Assembly: GCF_018614875.1 (NCBI RefSeq)
Contig: NZ_JAGGNW010000011.1
Coordinates: 806,001 to 870,000 of the forward strand
DNA length: 64,000 nucleotides
Source: Variovorax paradoxus
Lineage (GTDB): Bacteria > Pseudomonadota > Gammaproteobacteria > Burkholderiales > Burkholderiaceae_C
Direction of reading: 5' to 3'
The notes beneath the pieces are model-generated. The model was not told the DNA's origin. It saw only the letters and a list, made by a program, of their open reading frames with translations, and made no database searches. Positions 44,874 through 53,421 of this stretch are shown here, piece by piece. Every line of letters starts with the position of its first letter. Within the stretch, counting starts at the first letter, position 1. The position numbers and the translations under genes were made by a program.

Positions 44874-46184
44874 ATGCCCGGCTATTCCGACCCCGGCTTC
44901 GACACCCTGGCTCTGCATGCAGGCGCCGCGCCCGACCCCGCCACCGGTGCGCGGGCGGTGCCGATCCACCTCACCACCTCTTTTGTCTTCGAGTCGAGCG
45001 ACCATGCGGCGGCGCTCTTCAATCTCGAGCGAGCGGGCCACGTCTACTCGCGCATCAGCAATCCGACCAACGCGGTGCTCGAGCAGCGCGTATCGGCATT
45101 GGAAGGCGGCATCGGCGCCATTGCCACCGCCAGCGGCCAGGCCGCGCTGCACCTGTCGGTGGCCACGCTCATGGGCGCCGGCTCCCACATCGTGGCCAGC
45201 ACCGCGCTCTACGGCGGCTCGCAGAACCTGCTGCACTACACGATGCGGCGCTTCGGCATCGAAACCACGTTCGTGAAGCCCGGCGACCTGGACGGCTGGC
45301 GCGCCGCGATCCGGCCCGAAACCAAGCTGCTGTTCGGTGAAACGGTGGGCAACCCCGGCCTCGACGTGCTCGACATTCCGGCGGTGAGCGACATTGCCCA
45401 TGAAGCCGGCGTGCCGCTGCTGGTCGACTCCACGCTCACCTCGCCCTATCTGATCAAGCCTTTCGACTGGGGCGCCGACCTGGTCTACCACTCGGCCACC
45501 AAGTTCCTCTCGGGCCATGGCACCGTGATTGGCGGCGTGGTGGTGGACGGCGGCAGCTTCGACTGGGAAAAGTCGGGCAAATTCCCCGAACTCACGCAGG
45601 CCTATGACGGCTTTCACAACATGGTCTTCAGCGAGGAAAGCACGGTGGGCGCCTTCCTGCTGCGCGCCCGGCGCGAGGGGCTGCGCGACTTCGGCGCCTC
45701 GATGAGCCCGCACACGGCGTGGCTGATATTGCAGGGCATCGAGACGCTGCCGCTGCGCATGGAACGCCACATCGACAACACGCAGAAGGTGGTCGAGTTC
45801 CTTGTCGCGCATCCCTTCGTGTCGCGCGTGGGGCATCCGCTGATCGAATCGCATCCGAGCCACGCGTTGGCGCAGAAGCTGTTGCGCCACGGCGCGCGCG
45901 GCGCGGGCGCGGTGTTCAGCTTCGACATCAAGGGCAGCCGCGCGCAGGGCAAGGCCTTCATCGAGGCGCTCAAGCTCTTCAGCCACCTGGCCAATGTGGG
46001 CGACTGCCGCAGCCTGGTGATCCACCCGGCCAGCACCACGCATTTCCGCATGACCGACGAGGCGCTGGCGGGTGCGGGCATTTCGCAGGGGACGATCCGG
46101 CTTTCAATCGGGCTCGAAGATCCGGCGGACCTGATCGACGACTTGAAACGTGCCCTCAAGGCTGCGGAAAAAGCGGGGGCCTAG
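44874..46184 (+). CDS. metY: O-acetylhomoserine/O-succinylhomoserine sulfhydrylase
   Basis: A 436-residue Cys/Met-metabolism PLP enzyme. It begins FDTLALHAGAAPDPATGARA and has RISNPTNAVLEQRVSALEGG, the Tyr of TALYGGSQNLLHY, and the PLP Lys in YHSATKFLSGHGT. The long form (over 420 residues) and GGSQNLL favour O-acetylhomoserine sulfhydrylase, which makes homocysteine directly from sulfide. Substrate choice between acetyl and succinyl esters is not proven by sequence. I found no recognisable SAM riboswitch upstream. Confidence 0.9.
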   Translation: MPGYSDPGFDTLALHAGAAPDPATGARAVPIHLTTSFVFESSDHAAALFNLERAGHVYSRISNPTNAVLEQRVSALEGGIGAIATASGQAALHLSVATLMGAGSHIVASTALYGGSQNLLHYTMRRFGIETTFVKPGDLDGWRAAIRPETKLLFGETVGNPGLDVLDIPAVSDIAHEAGVPLLVDSTLTSPYLIKPFDWGADLVYHSATKFLSGHGTVIGGVVVDGGSFDWEKSGKFPELTQAYDGFHNMVFSEESTVGAFLLRARREGLRDFGASMSPHTAWLILQGIETLPLRMERHIDNTQKVVEFLVAHPFVSRVGHPLIESHPSHALAQKLLRHGARGAGAVFSFDIKGSRAQGKAFIEALKLFSHLANVGDCRSLVIHPASTTHFRMTDEALAGAGISQGTIRLSIGLEDPADLIDDLKRALKAAEKAGA

Positions 46185-46232
46185 GATGAGAAATGGCTTT
46201 TATTTGCGCCGCGTTGTTGGCCATTCGGGGCG

Positions 46233-46328
46233 CGATCGCGCCGACGGGGTACCTTGCTCCGCGAATGTCCCCCGGCCTGCGGCCTCCTCCTTAATTTCGC
46301 TGCGCAAGGCACCCCATCGACGCGATCG
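46233..46328. repeat. 96-bp terminal-inverted-repeat element A
   Basis: The 25-base ends (46233-46257 and 46304-46328) are inverted copies with 22 matches; the left begins CGATCGCG and the right ends CGCGATCG. The core (GAATGTCCCCCGGCC, then CCTCCTCCTTAATTTCGC) matches the core of element B in the reverse orientation. It has no coding potential. Confidence 0.8.
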
Positions 46329-46374
46329 TAGGTCAGAGCGGTCGTTGATCGGCCAACACCACGGCTGCGCCCAT

Positions 46375-46470
46375 CGTGCACAGGGCATCGGGTGCTCCCC
46401 GCAGCGAAATCAAGGAGGAGCCGAAGGCGGGGGACATTCGCGGAGGGGAGTACCCGGTGGCCTGTGCACG
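46375..46470. repeat. 96-bp terminal-inverted-repeat element B, inverted to A
   Basis: The 26-base ends (46375-46400 and 46445-46470) are inverted copies with 23 matches, beginning CGTGCACAGG and ending CCTGTGCACG. The core (GCGAAATCAAGGAGGAG, GGGGGACATTCGCGGAG) is the reverse complement of the element A core. A and B are the same length and 46 bases apart, so the pair could fold into a large hairpin. The remaining bases of the metY-hydrolase gap hold nothing else I recognise. Confidence 0.8.
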
Positions 46471-46565
46471 CGCCCTGAACAGGAGCGCCTCGAACAACAG
46501 CGCCAAGACCAAAAGCACCCCAAACGCAAACACTCCGCAACACAACGCATGGCGGAGCAATTGAC

Positions 46566-47372
46566 ATGAACTACACCGTCAACAGCCACGCCACCTACTG
46601 CTACACCGGCGGCAAGGCTTTCGATGCAAACAAGCCGACCATGGTCTTCATCCACGGCGTGCTCAACGACCACAGCGTGTGGATTTTGCAGAGCCGCTGG
46701 TTCGCCAACCACGGCTGGAACGTGCTGGCGCTCGATCTGCCGGGCCACTGCAGGAGCGAGGGCCCGCCGCCCGCCAGCGTGGAAGACGCGGCGCAGTTCG
46801 TGCTCGCGCTGCTCGACGCGGCCGGCGTGCAGAAGGCCGCGCTCGTGGGCCACAGCTTCGGTTCGCTGATTGCGCTCGAAGCCGCTTCGCGCGCGCCCGA
46901 ACGGGTCACCCATCTTGCACTGGTGGGTACGGCTTATCCGATGACCGTGTCGCCCGCGCTGCTCGACGGCGCGCTCAACGACCCGCAGCGCGCCATCGCG
47001 ATGGTCAACACCTTCTCCCATTCGCTGCTCGCGCCGCCGCCCTCCTCGCTCGGCCCAGGCACCTGGCTCTACGGCAGCTCGCGCGCGCTGATGCGGCGCG
47101 TGCTCGCGAGCAACCGCGACGCCAACGTGTTCCACATCGGCTTCAAGGCCTGCAACGACTACGCGAACGGCGAGAAGGCGATCGACGCCGTGCAGTGCCC
47201 CGTGCTGTTCCTGCTCGGCGATGCCGACCAGATGACGCCGCCGCGCGCGACCAGGGCGCTGGTGGGCAAGGCCCGCAACGCCAAGGTGGTGACAGTGCAC
47301 GCCGGCCACGCACTGATGAGCGAGGCACCCGACGCAGTACTGTTCGCGCTGCGCGACTTCGTGACGGCCTGA
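46566..47372 (+). CDS. Alpha/beta hydrolase
   Basis: A 268-residue serine alpha/beta hydrolase. The oxyanion motif is FIHGVLND, the nucleophile elbow GHSFGS (ALVGHSFGSLIALEAASR), the acid in LLGDADQMTPP and the His in HAGHALMSEAP. There is no signal peptide. GGAG is eight bases before the ATG. The substrate is unknown; it stands alone behind the repeat pair. Confidence 0.88.
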   Translation: MNYTVNSHATYCYTGGKAFDANKPTMVFIHGVLNDHSVWILQSRWFANHGWNVLALDLPGHCRSEGPPPASVEDAAQFVLALLDAAGVQKAALVGHSFGSLIALEAASRAPERVTHLALVGTAYPMTVSPALLDGALNDPQRAIAMVNTFSHSLLAPPPSSLGPGTWLYGSSRALMRRVLASNRDANVFHIGFKACNDYANGEKAIDAVQCPVLFLLGDADQMTPPRATRALVGKARNAKVVTVHAGHALMSEAPDAVLFALRDFVTA

Positions 47373-47373
47373 G

Positions 47374-48363
47374 CTACTCCGCCACGATTCCCGCGCGGTG
47401 CGCGAGCGCACGGTAACGCGAGATCTCGCCCTCCATCTGCGTGCGGAATGCCGCCGCGCCGATAGCCACCGGCTCCATGCCCTGGGCGCGCAGTTGCGCC
47501 TGCAGCGCCGGGTTGCCCATGGCCGCGACGACCGCGCGGGCGAGCTTGTCGATCACCGGCGCCGGTGTGCGGGCCGGCGCGGCAAAGCCGTACCACCCGT
47601 CGAAGGTGGCATCGGGCAACCCCTGCTCGGCCAGCGTGCGCACCTCGGGCAGCATGCCGGAGCGCGTCACGCCCACGATGCCGAGCGCGCGCAGCTTGCC
47701 CGAGCGCACGTGCGGCGCCACGGAAGCCACGGTGTCGATGCCGACCTCGATCTCGCCGCCGATCACCGCCATCGAACTCTGGCTGCTGCCCTTGTAGGGG
47801 ACGTCCTGGAGCTGGACGCCCGCGGCCAGCGCGAACAATTCGCCGGCCAGGTGAGGGGCCGAGCCCGAGCCGAAGGTGGCGTAGCGGATGCTCTTCGGCC
47901 TGGCCTTGGCCGCCGCGACGAGCTCCGGCACCGAGTGCCACGGCGTGCCCTTGCCCACCACCAGCACCAGCGGCGTGCGCGCCACGATGGCGATGGGCGC
48001 GAGGTCGCGCAGCATGTCGTACGGCAGCTTCGCGCGCAGGGCCGGGTTCACGCTGAAGCTCGTCGAGCCCGACAGCAGCAGCGTGTAGCCGTCCGGCGCA
48101 GCCTTGGCGACAGCGTCGGTGCCGATGATGGTGGAGGCGCCGGGCTTGTTGTCGATCACGATCGGCTGGCCCAGGTGCTCGGACAGCGTCTGCCCCATGG
48201 CCCGTGCCACGAGATCGGTGCCGCCGCCCGGCGGAAAGGGCACGACCAGCCTGATGGGGCGATCGGGCCAGGCACCTTGGGCAAACACGGGCGCCCGCGC
48301 AGCCAGGGCAGCGGAAGCGGAAAGCAGCAGGCCGAAGCGGCGACGGGAAATGGCGAGGTTCAT
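47374..48363 (-). CDS. Bug family (TctC-like) solute-binding protein
   Basis: A 329-residue binding protein. The N-terminus MNLAISRRRFGLLLSASAAL carries a twin-arginine-like RRRFG motif before its hydrophobic stretch and ends near PVFAQG, so export by Tat rather than Sec is possible. Family segments are VVPFPPGGGTDLVARAMGQ, DNKPGASTIIGTDAVAKAAP and DVPYKGSSQSSMAVIGGEI. It lies eight bases downstream of the M20 peptidase gene on the same strand, so both are probably in one operon. Confidence 0.92.
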   Translation of the reverse strand: MNLAISRRRFGLLLSASAALAARAPVFAQGAWPDRPIRLVVPFPPGGGTDLVARAMGQTLSEHLGQPIVIDNKPGASTIIGTDAVAKAAPDGYTLLLSGSTSFSVNPALRAKLPYDMLRDLAPIAIVARTPLVLVVGKGTPWHSVPELVAAAKARPKSIRYATFGSGSAPHLAGELFALAAGVQLQDVPYKGSSQSSMAVIGGEIEVGIDTVASVAPHVRSGKLRALGIVGVTRSGMLPEVRTLAEQGLPDATFDGWYGFAAPARTPAPVIDKLARAVVAAMGNPALQAQLRAQGMEPVAIGAAAFRTQMEGEISRYRALAHRAGIVAE

Positions 48364-48371
48364 GGTGCGAG

Positions 48372-49802
48372 TCAGGTGAAAGAAGATGAAACAGACGCCG
48401 GAAGCCGCCCGGCCGCCCACGGCGCGAGGCCGGGCTCGCCCAGGTCCCAGTAGAGGCCGGCCATGATCTGCAGGCCTTCGCGCGCCAGCGGCGCGAGCAG
48501 ATGCTCGTTGGGCGCGTGCTGCGCGCAGGCTGGGTACGAATGAGGCACCCACAGCGTGGGCAGGCCCAGCAGGTCGGCAAAGACGTCGTTGGGCAGCGAG
48601 CCCGCGAGGTTGGGAAGCAGGTCGACACGCTGGCCGCTGCTCTCTTCGATGGAGCGCCGGGCCCACTCGACCCACGGGTTCTCCACGTCGAGCCGCGTCG
48701 CCGCGCCTTCCAGCGTGACCTGCACTTCGACGTGGCCGAAGCCATGCGCATCGAGGTGGGCGCGCACGATATCCGCCAGTTCGCGCCACGGTGTTCCGAC
48801 CACGAAGCGGAGCTGGCAATGCGCCACTGCCTCGGACGGAATCGCATTGACGGGCCGCTGCGGCGAGCCGGCGCCAAGTGCTAGCACCTCGATGGTGTTC
48901 CACGCCACCAGCCGCTCGGCCGGGCTCAGGCCGGGCTCGCCCCAGCCTTCGTCGAGCGCGGGATCGTCGGCGCCGCCGCCAATGGCGATGCCGGCCAGCG
49001 CCTCGCGCACGCCCTGCGGAATTTCAGGCGGGCGCAATGCTTCGACCAGGATGCGCCCGCGCGCGTCCACCAGCGTCGCCACGGCATGGCTCAGCACGGT
49101 GGCCGGATTGGCGAGCACGCCGCCCCAGTTGCCCGAGTGGTAGCCCCGCGCCCGGGCGCGCAGCCGCAGGCTGAAGTTGACCGCGCCGCGCGATCCGAGG
49201 AACAGCGTGGGCCGCTCGGCGCTCACGCGCGGTCCGTCGCTGGCGATGAACAGGTCGGCGCGCAGCCGATCGCGCTGCTGCTCGCACACCGCGTGCAGGC
49301 CCGGCGATGCGGCCTCTTCGCCGGTCTCGATGAGCCAGGTGATGTTGTAGCCAAGGCGCCCGCCCCGCGCGTGCAGCGTGGCCGCCAGCCCGCCGAGCGC
49401 GATGGTGTGCTGGCCCTTGTTGTCGGCCGTGCCGCGCCCGTACCAGCGGTCGCCGCGCACGGTGAGCGCCCAAGGTCCGAGACCTTCATCCCAATGCGCG
49501 TCCTGCCCGCTCACCACATCGCCGTGGCCGTAGCTCAGCACGGTGGGCAGCGCAGGGTCTTCGATGCGGCGCGCAATCAGGAAGGGCCCCCCGCCGGCCA
49601 CGGGGTTCTCGACGATCTCGCACGCGAACCCCAGTGCGGCCAGCGGCGGCATCAGTTCGTCGCGCAGGTAGGCGCCGAGTGCGGGCGTGGCGGCGCCGGT
49701 GTCGCTCTCGGTGCGAAAGGCGACGCGCCGCTGCAGATCGGCGAAGAAGCTGCCGTCGTCGAAGTAGGCGGCTGCGGCGGCAAGGCTTTGGGTACGTGGC
49801 AT
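48372..49802 (-). CDS. M20 family metallopeptidase
   Basis: A 476-residue M20 (ArgE/DapE/carboxypeptidase G2-like) hydrolase. The first metal/catalytic site is LSYGHGDVVSG, the second YGRGTADNKGQHTIAL, and the general base ETGEEAASPGL. The dimerisation domain follows. Such enzymes cleave dipeptides, N-acyl or N-carbamoyl amino acids. The start at 49802 (MPRTQSLAA) or 49817 (MEIPRMPR) cannot be separated with confidence. It is divergent from the LysR gene and upstream of a Bug protein, so probably hydrolyses an imported amide. Confidence 0.87.
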   Translation of the reverse strand: MPRTQSLAAAAAYFDDGSFFADLQRRVAFRTESDTGAATPALGAYLRDELMPPLAALGFACEIVENPVAGGGPFLIARRIEDPALPTVLSYGHGDVVSGQDAHWDEGLGPWALTVRGDRWYGRGTADNKGQHTIALGGLAATLHARGGRLGYNITWLIETGEEAASPGLHAVCEQQRDRLRADLFIASDGPRVSAERPTLFLGSRGAVNFSLRLRARARGYHSGNWGGVLANPATVLSHAVATLVDARGRILVEALRPPEIPQGVREALAGIAIGGGADDPALDEGWGEPGLSPAERLVAWNTIEVLALGAGSPQRPVNAIPSEAVAHCQLRFVVGTPWRELADIVRAHLDAHGFGHVEVQVTLEGAATRLDVENPWVEWARRSIEESSGQRVDLLPNLAGSLPNDVFADLLGLPTLWVPHSYPACAQHAPNEHLLAPLAREGLQIMAGLYWDLGEPGLAPWAAGRLPASVSSSFT

Positions 49803-49887
49803 GCGAGGAATTTCCATTGACGTGGGGAGTGCAGCAAGTAAAAGGCCTGCGGGGCAATGCTTCCAGCACCGATTTCGCAAGCTACCA

Positions 49888-49902
49888 TTGCCTTCAAGGC
49901 AA
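49888..49902. promoter_or_regulatory. Candidate LysR operator
   Basis: TTGCCTT-C-AAGGCAA is a perfect 15-base palindrome containing the T-N11-A pattern of LysR sites. It lies 13 bases before the LysR ATG, in the 113-base divergent gap to the M20 peptidase gene. Confidence 0.6.
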
Positions 49903-49915
49903 CGCTTCAATCGCC

Positions 49916-50866
49916 ATGACACCACCGCTCCTCAGCATTCCGATGCGCCATTTCCTCGAAGTGGCGCGCAGCGGCTCGGTCAGCCAGGCCGCCGCGCGGC
50001 TTTACGTGGCCTCGTCGGCGGTCAGCCGCCAGATCGCCAAGCTCGAGGACAGCCTGGGCACGCCCCTGTTCGAGCGCCACGCCAGGGGCATGGCGCTCAC
50101 CGCGGCGGGCGAGCGGCTTGCGGCGCACTTGCGCAATGCGCAGCTCGACATCGAGCAGGTCATCGAGCAGGTGCGCGACCTCGGCGGCCGCAGCGCGCAC
50201 CGCATCCGCATGGCATGCACCGAAGGATTTGCCGCGCACTTCATGCCGCAGGCCATGCGCAGCTTCGAGTCGGCCCATCCGGGCACGCAACTCGAACTCC
50301 ACGTGGGCTCGCCCGACGGCGTGAGCGCGCTGCTCGCGCGCGGCGAGGCCGACATCGCACTCAAATACGTCGTGGCGCCGGAGCCCGGCCTGAAGATCGA
50401 GCACTCGGCCAATGCGCCGGTATTTGCCGTGCTGCGCCCCGACCATCCGATGGCGCGCCAGCGCGTGGTGTCGGTGGCGGACGCCGTGCGCTATCCGCTG
50501 GCCGTGGGCGACAAGGGCGTGACCGCGCGGCAGCTGTTCGACCAGGCGTGCAGCCTGCAGGGCCTGCAGTACCGCGCGATCTTCGTCAGCAACTTTTCAT
50601 CCGTGCTGCTGCCGCTCCTGCGCACGCCGGACGTGATGCTGTCGGGACACCTCACGGTCACGCACCTGATCGACGCGGGCACGGTGGTGGCGCGCCCGTT
50701 CGCCGAGGCGCCGCTGCAGCAGCGGCAGTTGCAGGTGCTGGCACTCGAAGGCCGCACGCTCACGCCGCTGGCGCAAGCGTTCGTGCAACACCTGGTGCAT
50801 GCCATTGCCAGCGCCGGGCGGCGCAAGCTGGGCCGCGCGCGTTCCAGCGCGCCCGCGGCGGCCTGA
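49916..50866 (+). CDS. LysR family transcriptional regulator
   Basis: A 316-residue LysR protein. The helix-turn-helix is MRHFLEVARSGSVSQAAARL then VASSAVSRQIAKLEDSLGTP. The effector domain includes IRMACTEGFAAHFMPQAMRS. It is divergent from the peptidase and Bug genes and has a palindrome at its promoter, so it probably controls both directions. The inducer is unknown. Confidence 0.93.
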   Translation: MTPPLLSIPMRHFLEVARSGSVSQAAARLYVASSAVSRQIAKLEDSLGTPLFERHARGMALTAAGERLAAHLRNAQLDIEQVIEQVRDLGGRSAHRIRMACTEGFAAHFMPQAMRSFESAHPGTQLELHVGSPDGVSALLARGEADIALKYVVAPEPGLKIEHSANAPVFAVLRPDHPMARQRVVSVADAVRYPLAVGDKGVTARQLFDQACSLQGLQYRAIFVSNFSSVLLPLLRTPDVMLSGHLTVTHLIDAGTVVARPFAEAPLQQRQLQVLALEGRTLTPLAQAFVQHLVHAIASAGRRKLGRARSSAPAAA

Positions 50867-50869
50867 GCT

Positions 50870-51535
50870 TCAGCGGCCCAGGGCGTTGATGTCGGCCGGG
50901 TCGAGCAGCACCTTCGGCGCGCCGTGCCGCGCCACGGCCAGCATGGCGCGGCCCACCTTCTCGGTGGTCGTCACCCTGTCGGGCCACAGCCGATAGGCCA
51001 GCCCCAGCACGGGCTTGAGCACCATGATCGCGGCCTGGTAGAGCGGCGTCTTCGAACGCACGCCATGCAGCGGCTGGATCATGCCGGGGCGGAACATGTA
51101 GGCGGCCTTGAACGGCAGCCTGAGCAAGGCGTTTTCGGCGGCGCCCTTCACGCGCGCCCACATGCTGGCGCCGCGTTCGCTGCTGTCGGTGCCCGCGCCT
51201 GTCACGTAGGTGAAGGTCATGCCCGGGTTGAGCCGCGCGAGCACCGTGGCCGCGGCCAGCGTGAGGTCGTAGGAGATGCGCCTGTAGTCGGCCTCTTTCA
51301 TGCCGACCGACGACACGCCGAGGCAGAAGAAGCAGGCATCGAAGCCCCGCAATTGCGGCTCGGCGCCGCTGTAGTCGTACATGTCCTCGATCACCACGTC
51401 CTGCAGCTTCGGGTGCTGCTGCCCGGTGGCCCTGCGGCCGACCGCGACCACGCGCGCCACGTCGGGTGCCAGCAGGCATTCGCGCAGCACGCCCTGCCCC
51501 ACCATGCCGGTGGCGCCGAAGATCAGGATGTTCAT
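50870..51535 (-). CDS. NAD(P)-binding Rossmann-fold protein
   Basis: A 221-residue atypical short-chain dehydrogenase-like protein. The cofactor motif is FGATGMVGQG at residues 5-14. DACFFCLGVSSVGMKE and YVTGAGTDSSERG are typical of the NAD(P)H-binding/YwnB-like group, related to oxidoreductase HTATIP2. A catalytic Tyr-x-x-x-Lys is not evident, so it may be a redox sensor or reductase of unknown substrate. It is followed upstream by the thioredoxin-like gene 14 bases away on the same strand. Confidence 0.83.
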   Translation of the reverse strand: MNILIFGATGMVGQGVLRECLLAPDVARVVAVGRRATGQQHPKLQDVVIEDMYDYSGAEPQLRGFDACFFCLGVSSVGMKEADYRRISYDLTLAAATVLARLNPGMTFTYVTGAGTDSSERGASMWARVKGAAENALLRLPFKAAYMFRPGMIQPLHGVRSKTPLYQAAIMVLKPVLGLAYRLWPDRVTTTEKVGRAMLAVARHGAPKVLLDPADINALGR

Positions 51536-51549
51536 CGCACGGACGCGGT

Positions 51550-51996
51550 TCAGACCGCGAATTCGCCGGGACGTTTCTCGAGCACCGCCAGCAGCAGGTC
51601 GACGTCGAGGCTGGAAGGCTGCGGCGCCCGCAGCGCGCCGAGCATGCGCGAAAGCGTCTCGGCGTGCGGCAGCAGCGGGCCGAGAAAGCGGGTGCCGTCG
51701 GCACCCGCAATCAGCAAGGTCGGAAAGGTTTCGACGTCGAAGGCATCGGCAATCTCGGCATGGTCCTCGATGTCGACCCAGGCAAAGCGGAACTGCGGAT
51801 GCGCCCGCGCCACCTGCTCCAGCAGCGGCCGGTACTCGCGGCAGGCACCGCACCATTCGGCGCACAGGCACACGACCCACGGCGCAGCGCTGGCCGGCTC
51901 GGCGGAAACAGGGGCGGCAGGAAGAGCGCTCAAGGCTGATGCGTTTGAAGGTGTGAATACGGAGCCGGGAGGGTGCGGCCGGGAGGTCTTGGCCAT
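51550..51996 (-). CDS. Thioredoxin family protein
   Basis: A 148-residue protein with a thioredoxin fold. The active site is AEWCGACREY (Cys-Gly-Ala-Cys) near residues 46-55, with the cis-Pro in VETFPTLLIAG. About 40 non-conserved residues precede the domain, rich in Ala, Pro and Ser, with no clear signal peptide. The CGAC site differs from the CGPC of canonical thioredoxin. It probably reduces or isomerises cytosolic disulfides; the partner is unknown. Confidence 0.87.
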   Translation of the reverse strand: MAKTSRPHPPGSVFTPSNASALSALPAAPVSAEPASAAPWVVCLCAEWCGACREYRPLLEQVARAHPQFRFAWVDIEDHAEIADAFDVETFPTLLIAGADGTRFLGPLLPHAETLSRMLGALRAPQPSSLDVDLLLAVLEKRPGEFAV

Positions 51997-52140
51997 TATG
52001 AACAATGCGCCTCCGGCGTTCAGGAAACTCGCACGATGAACACCACGGCTGTTCCGGAATCTGCCGTCGATCCGCGCTGTTTCAAGGGCTGCGCGCAGTT
52101 CTGACCGCGACATCCGGTTCGGCAAGGTCAATACCCGACT

Positions 52141-52157
52141 GCTACTAAATCAATAGC
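52141..52157. repeat. Short GCTACTA/ATAGC inverted repeat overlapping a stop codon
   Basis: GCTACTAAATCAATAGC, a second copy of the pattern at 10057-10073. It overlaps the stop codon of the minus-strand YihY-family gene, a position suiting transcript-end formation. Confidence 0.5.
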
Positions 52158-53356
52158 ACGTCACCGAGGCGGAGTGAGTGCAGCGGGCCTTTCTGCCACA
52201 GGTCTTCGAGCGGCTCGGCGCGCGGCATCAGCAGTTCCCGGAGCAACGGCTCGATCGGCGTGGACGGATCGGCCAGCAGCACGTAGCGCGGATCTTCGTC
52301 GGCGGTTTCCTCGGCAATCGGCGCAATCCAGTCCAGCGCCACCAGGGTTTCGAGCACCGGCACCACCTGCAGCGCATCGACCCGCATGCGCGTGACCAGT
52401 TCGACGGCGCCCATGCCCTTGGCCGGCGTGGCACGTGCCCGCGCCAGGTGCTGCAGCACCTCCATGGCCAGTTGCAGCGGCCATCCGGCCCGGCCGCCGC
52501 GGCGCGCAACGCCGGTCAGCAGGCTCGGCAGATAGGCGGCGATGACCGCGCCCAGCAGCACGATCACCCAGGCCACGTAGATCCACACCAGCAGGATCGG
52601 CACCGTCGCGAAGGCGCCGTAGAGCACCGAATAGGTCGGCACCAGGCTCAGGTAGTAGCCCAGCACGCGCTTGGCGATTTCGATGGCGGCCGCCACGAAG
52701 ATGCCGCCGGCCCAGGCATGCGACCAGCGCACGTTGGTGTTCGGCACGTAGTGGTAGAGCGAGGCCATGCCCGCTGCCAGCAGCACGAATTCGAAGGTGT
52801 CGAAGAACAGCTTGAGAATGCTTCCGCCCACCACGTCGCGCGATGCGGCGAACACGTACGAGGTGGTCGAGAGGCTCACCGCCAGGATCAGCGGGCCGAG
52901 CGTGATGGCAGCCCAGTAAATGAGCACGCGCTGCGCGAATGGCCGGGGCGAGCGCACGCGCCAGATGTTGTTGAGCGTCTTGTCGATGGTGAGGATCAGC
53001 GCGATGGCGGTGATCAGCAGCACCACCAGTCCCGCGATGCCCAGGCCGCCGGCTTTGCTCGAGAACTGGTTCAGGTAGCCCAGCACCTGGCGCGCGATGT
53101 TGTCGGGAATCAGGCTCTCGATGAGCCAGCGCTGCAACCGCCCCTGCAGCTTGGCGAACATCGGGAACACGGTGAAGAGCGCCAGCGCCACCGTGAAGAA
53201 CGGCACCATCGCGATGGTGGTGGTGAAGGTGAGGCTGCTGGCCGTGAGGCCGAGCCGGTCTTCGCGGAAACGCTCGCCCAGCACCGCCGCGGTGTTGCCC
53301 CACGGAAAGCGCGAAAGATCCCTCCAGAGCTGCCGACGATTCATGGCCGGTATCAT
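52145..53356 (-). CDS. YihY/UPF0761 family inner-membrane protein
   Basis: A 403-residue polytopic membrane protein of the YihY (formerly misnamed RNase BN) family. It has six main hydrophobic segments, including LTASSLTFTTTIAMVPFFTV, LGIAGLVVLLITAIALILTI and LVWIYVAWVIVLLGAVIAAY, with the family's VPNTNVRW and YGAFATVPI. The C-terminal 120 residues form a soluble winged-helix-like extension. Function is unknown. An ATG at 53344 is an alternative start; neither has a good ribosome-binding site. Confidence 0.9.
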   Translation of the reverse strand: MIPAMNRRQLWRDLSRFPWGNTAAVLGERFREDRLGLTASSLTFTTTIAMVPFFTVALALFTVFPMFAKLQGRLQRWLIESLIPDNIARQVLGYLNQFSSKAGGLGIAGLVVLLITAIALILTIDKTLNNIWRVRSPRPFAQRVLIYWAAITLGPLILAVSLSTTSYVFAASRDVVGGSILKLFFDTFEFVLLAAGMASLYHYVPNTNVRWSHAWAGGIFVAAAIEIAKRVLGYYLSLVPTYSVLYGAFATVPILLVWIYVAWVIVLLGAVIAAYLPSLLTGVARRGGRAGWPLQLAMEVLQHLARARATPAKGMGAVELVTRMRVDALQVVPVLETLVALDWIAPIAEETADEDPRYVLLADPSTPIEPLLRELLMPRAEPLEDLWQKGPLHSLRLGDVLLI

Positions 53357-53371
53357 AAGAACCTGAACCCT

Positions 53372-53418
53372 CCCCCCAGTCTTCGCACACTTCGTGTCGC
53401 CGGTTCCGCGGTGTTCCG
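53372..53418 (+). repeat. Dispersed intergenic repeat, copy 4 (internally deleted)
   Basis: Only the two ends are present: CCCCAGTCTTCGCACACTTC, GTGTCGC joined to CGGTTCCGCGGTGTTCC. The central C-rich/G-rich hairpin and most of the GGCCCGGCAAAGC block are missing compared with copies 1-3. It lies in the divergent gap of YihY and DUF2069 genes. Confidence 0.75.
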
Positions 53419-53421
53419 CCT

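Noticed and set aside
46150-46569. Open frames across the metY-hydrolase gap on both strands
   Set aside because: They run through the inverted repeat elements and give low-complexity peptides without similarity.
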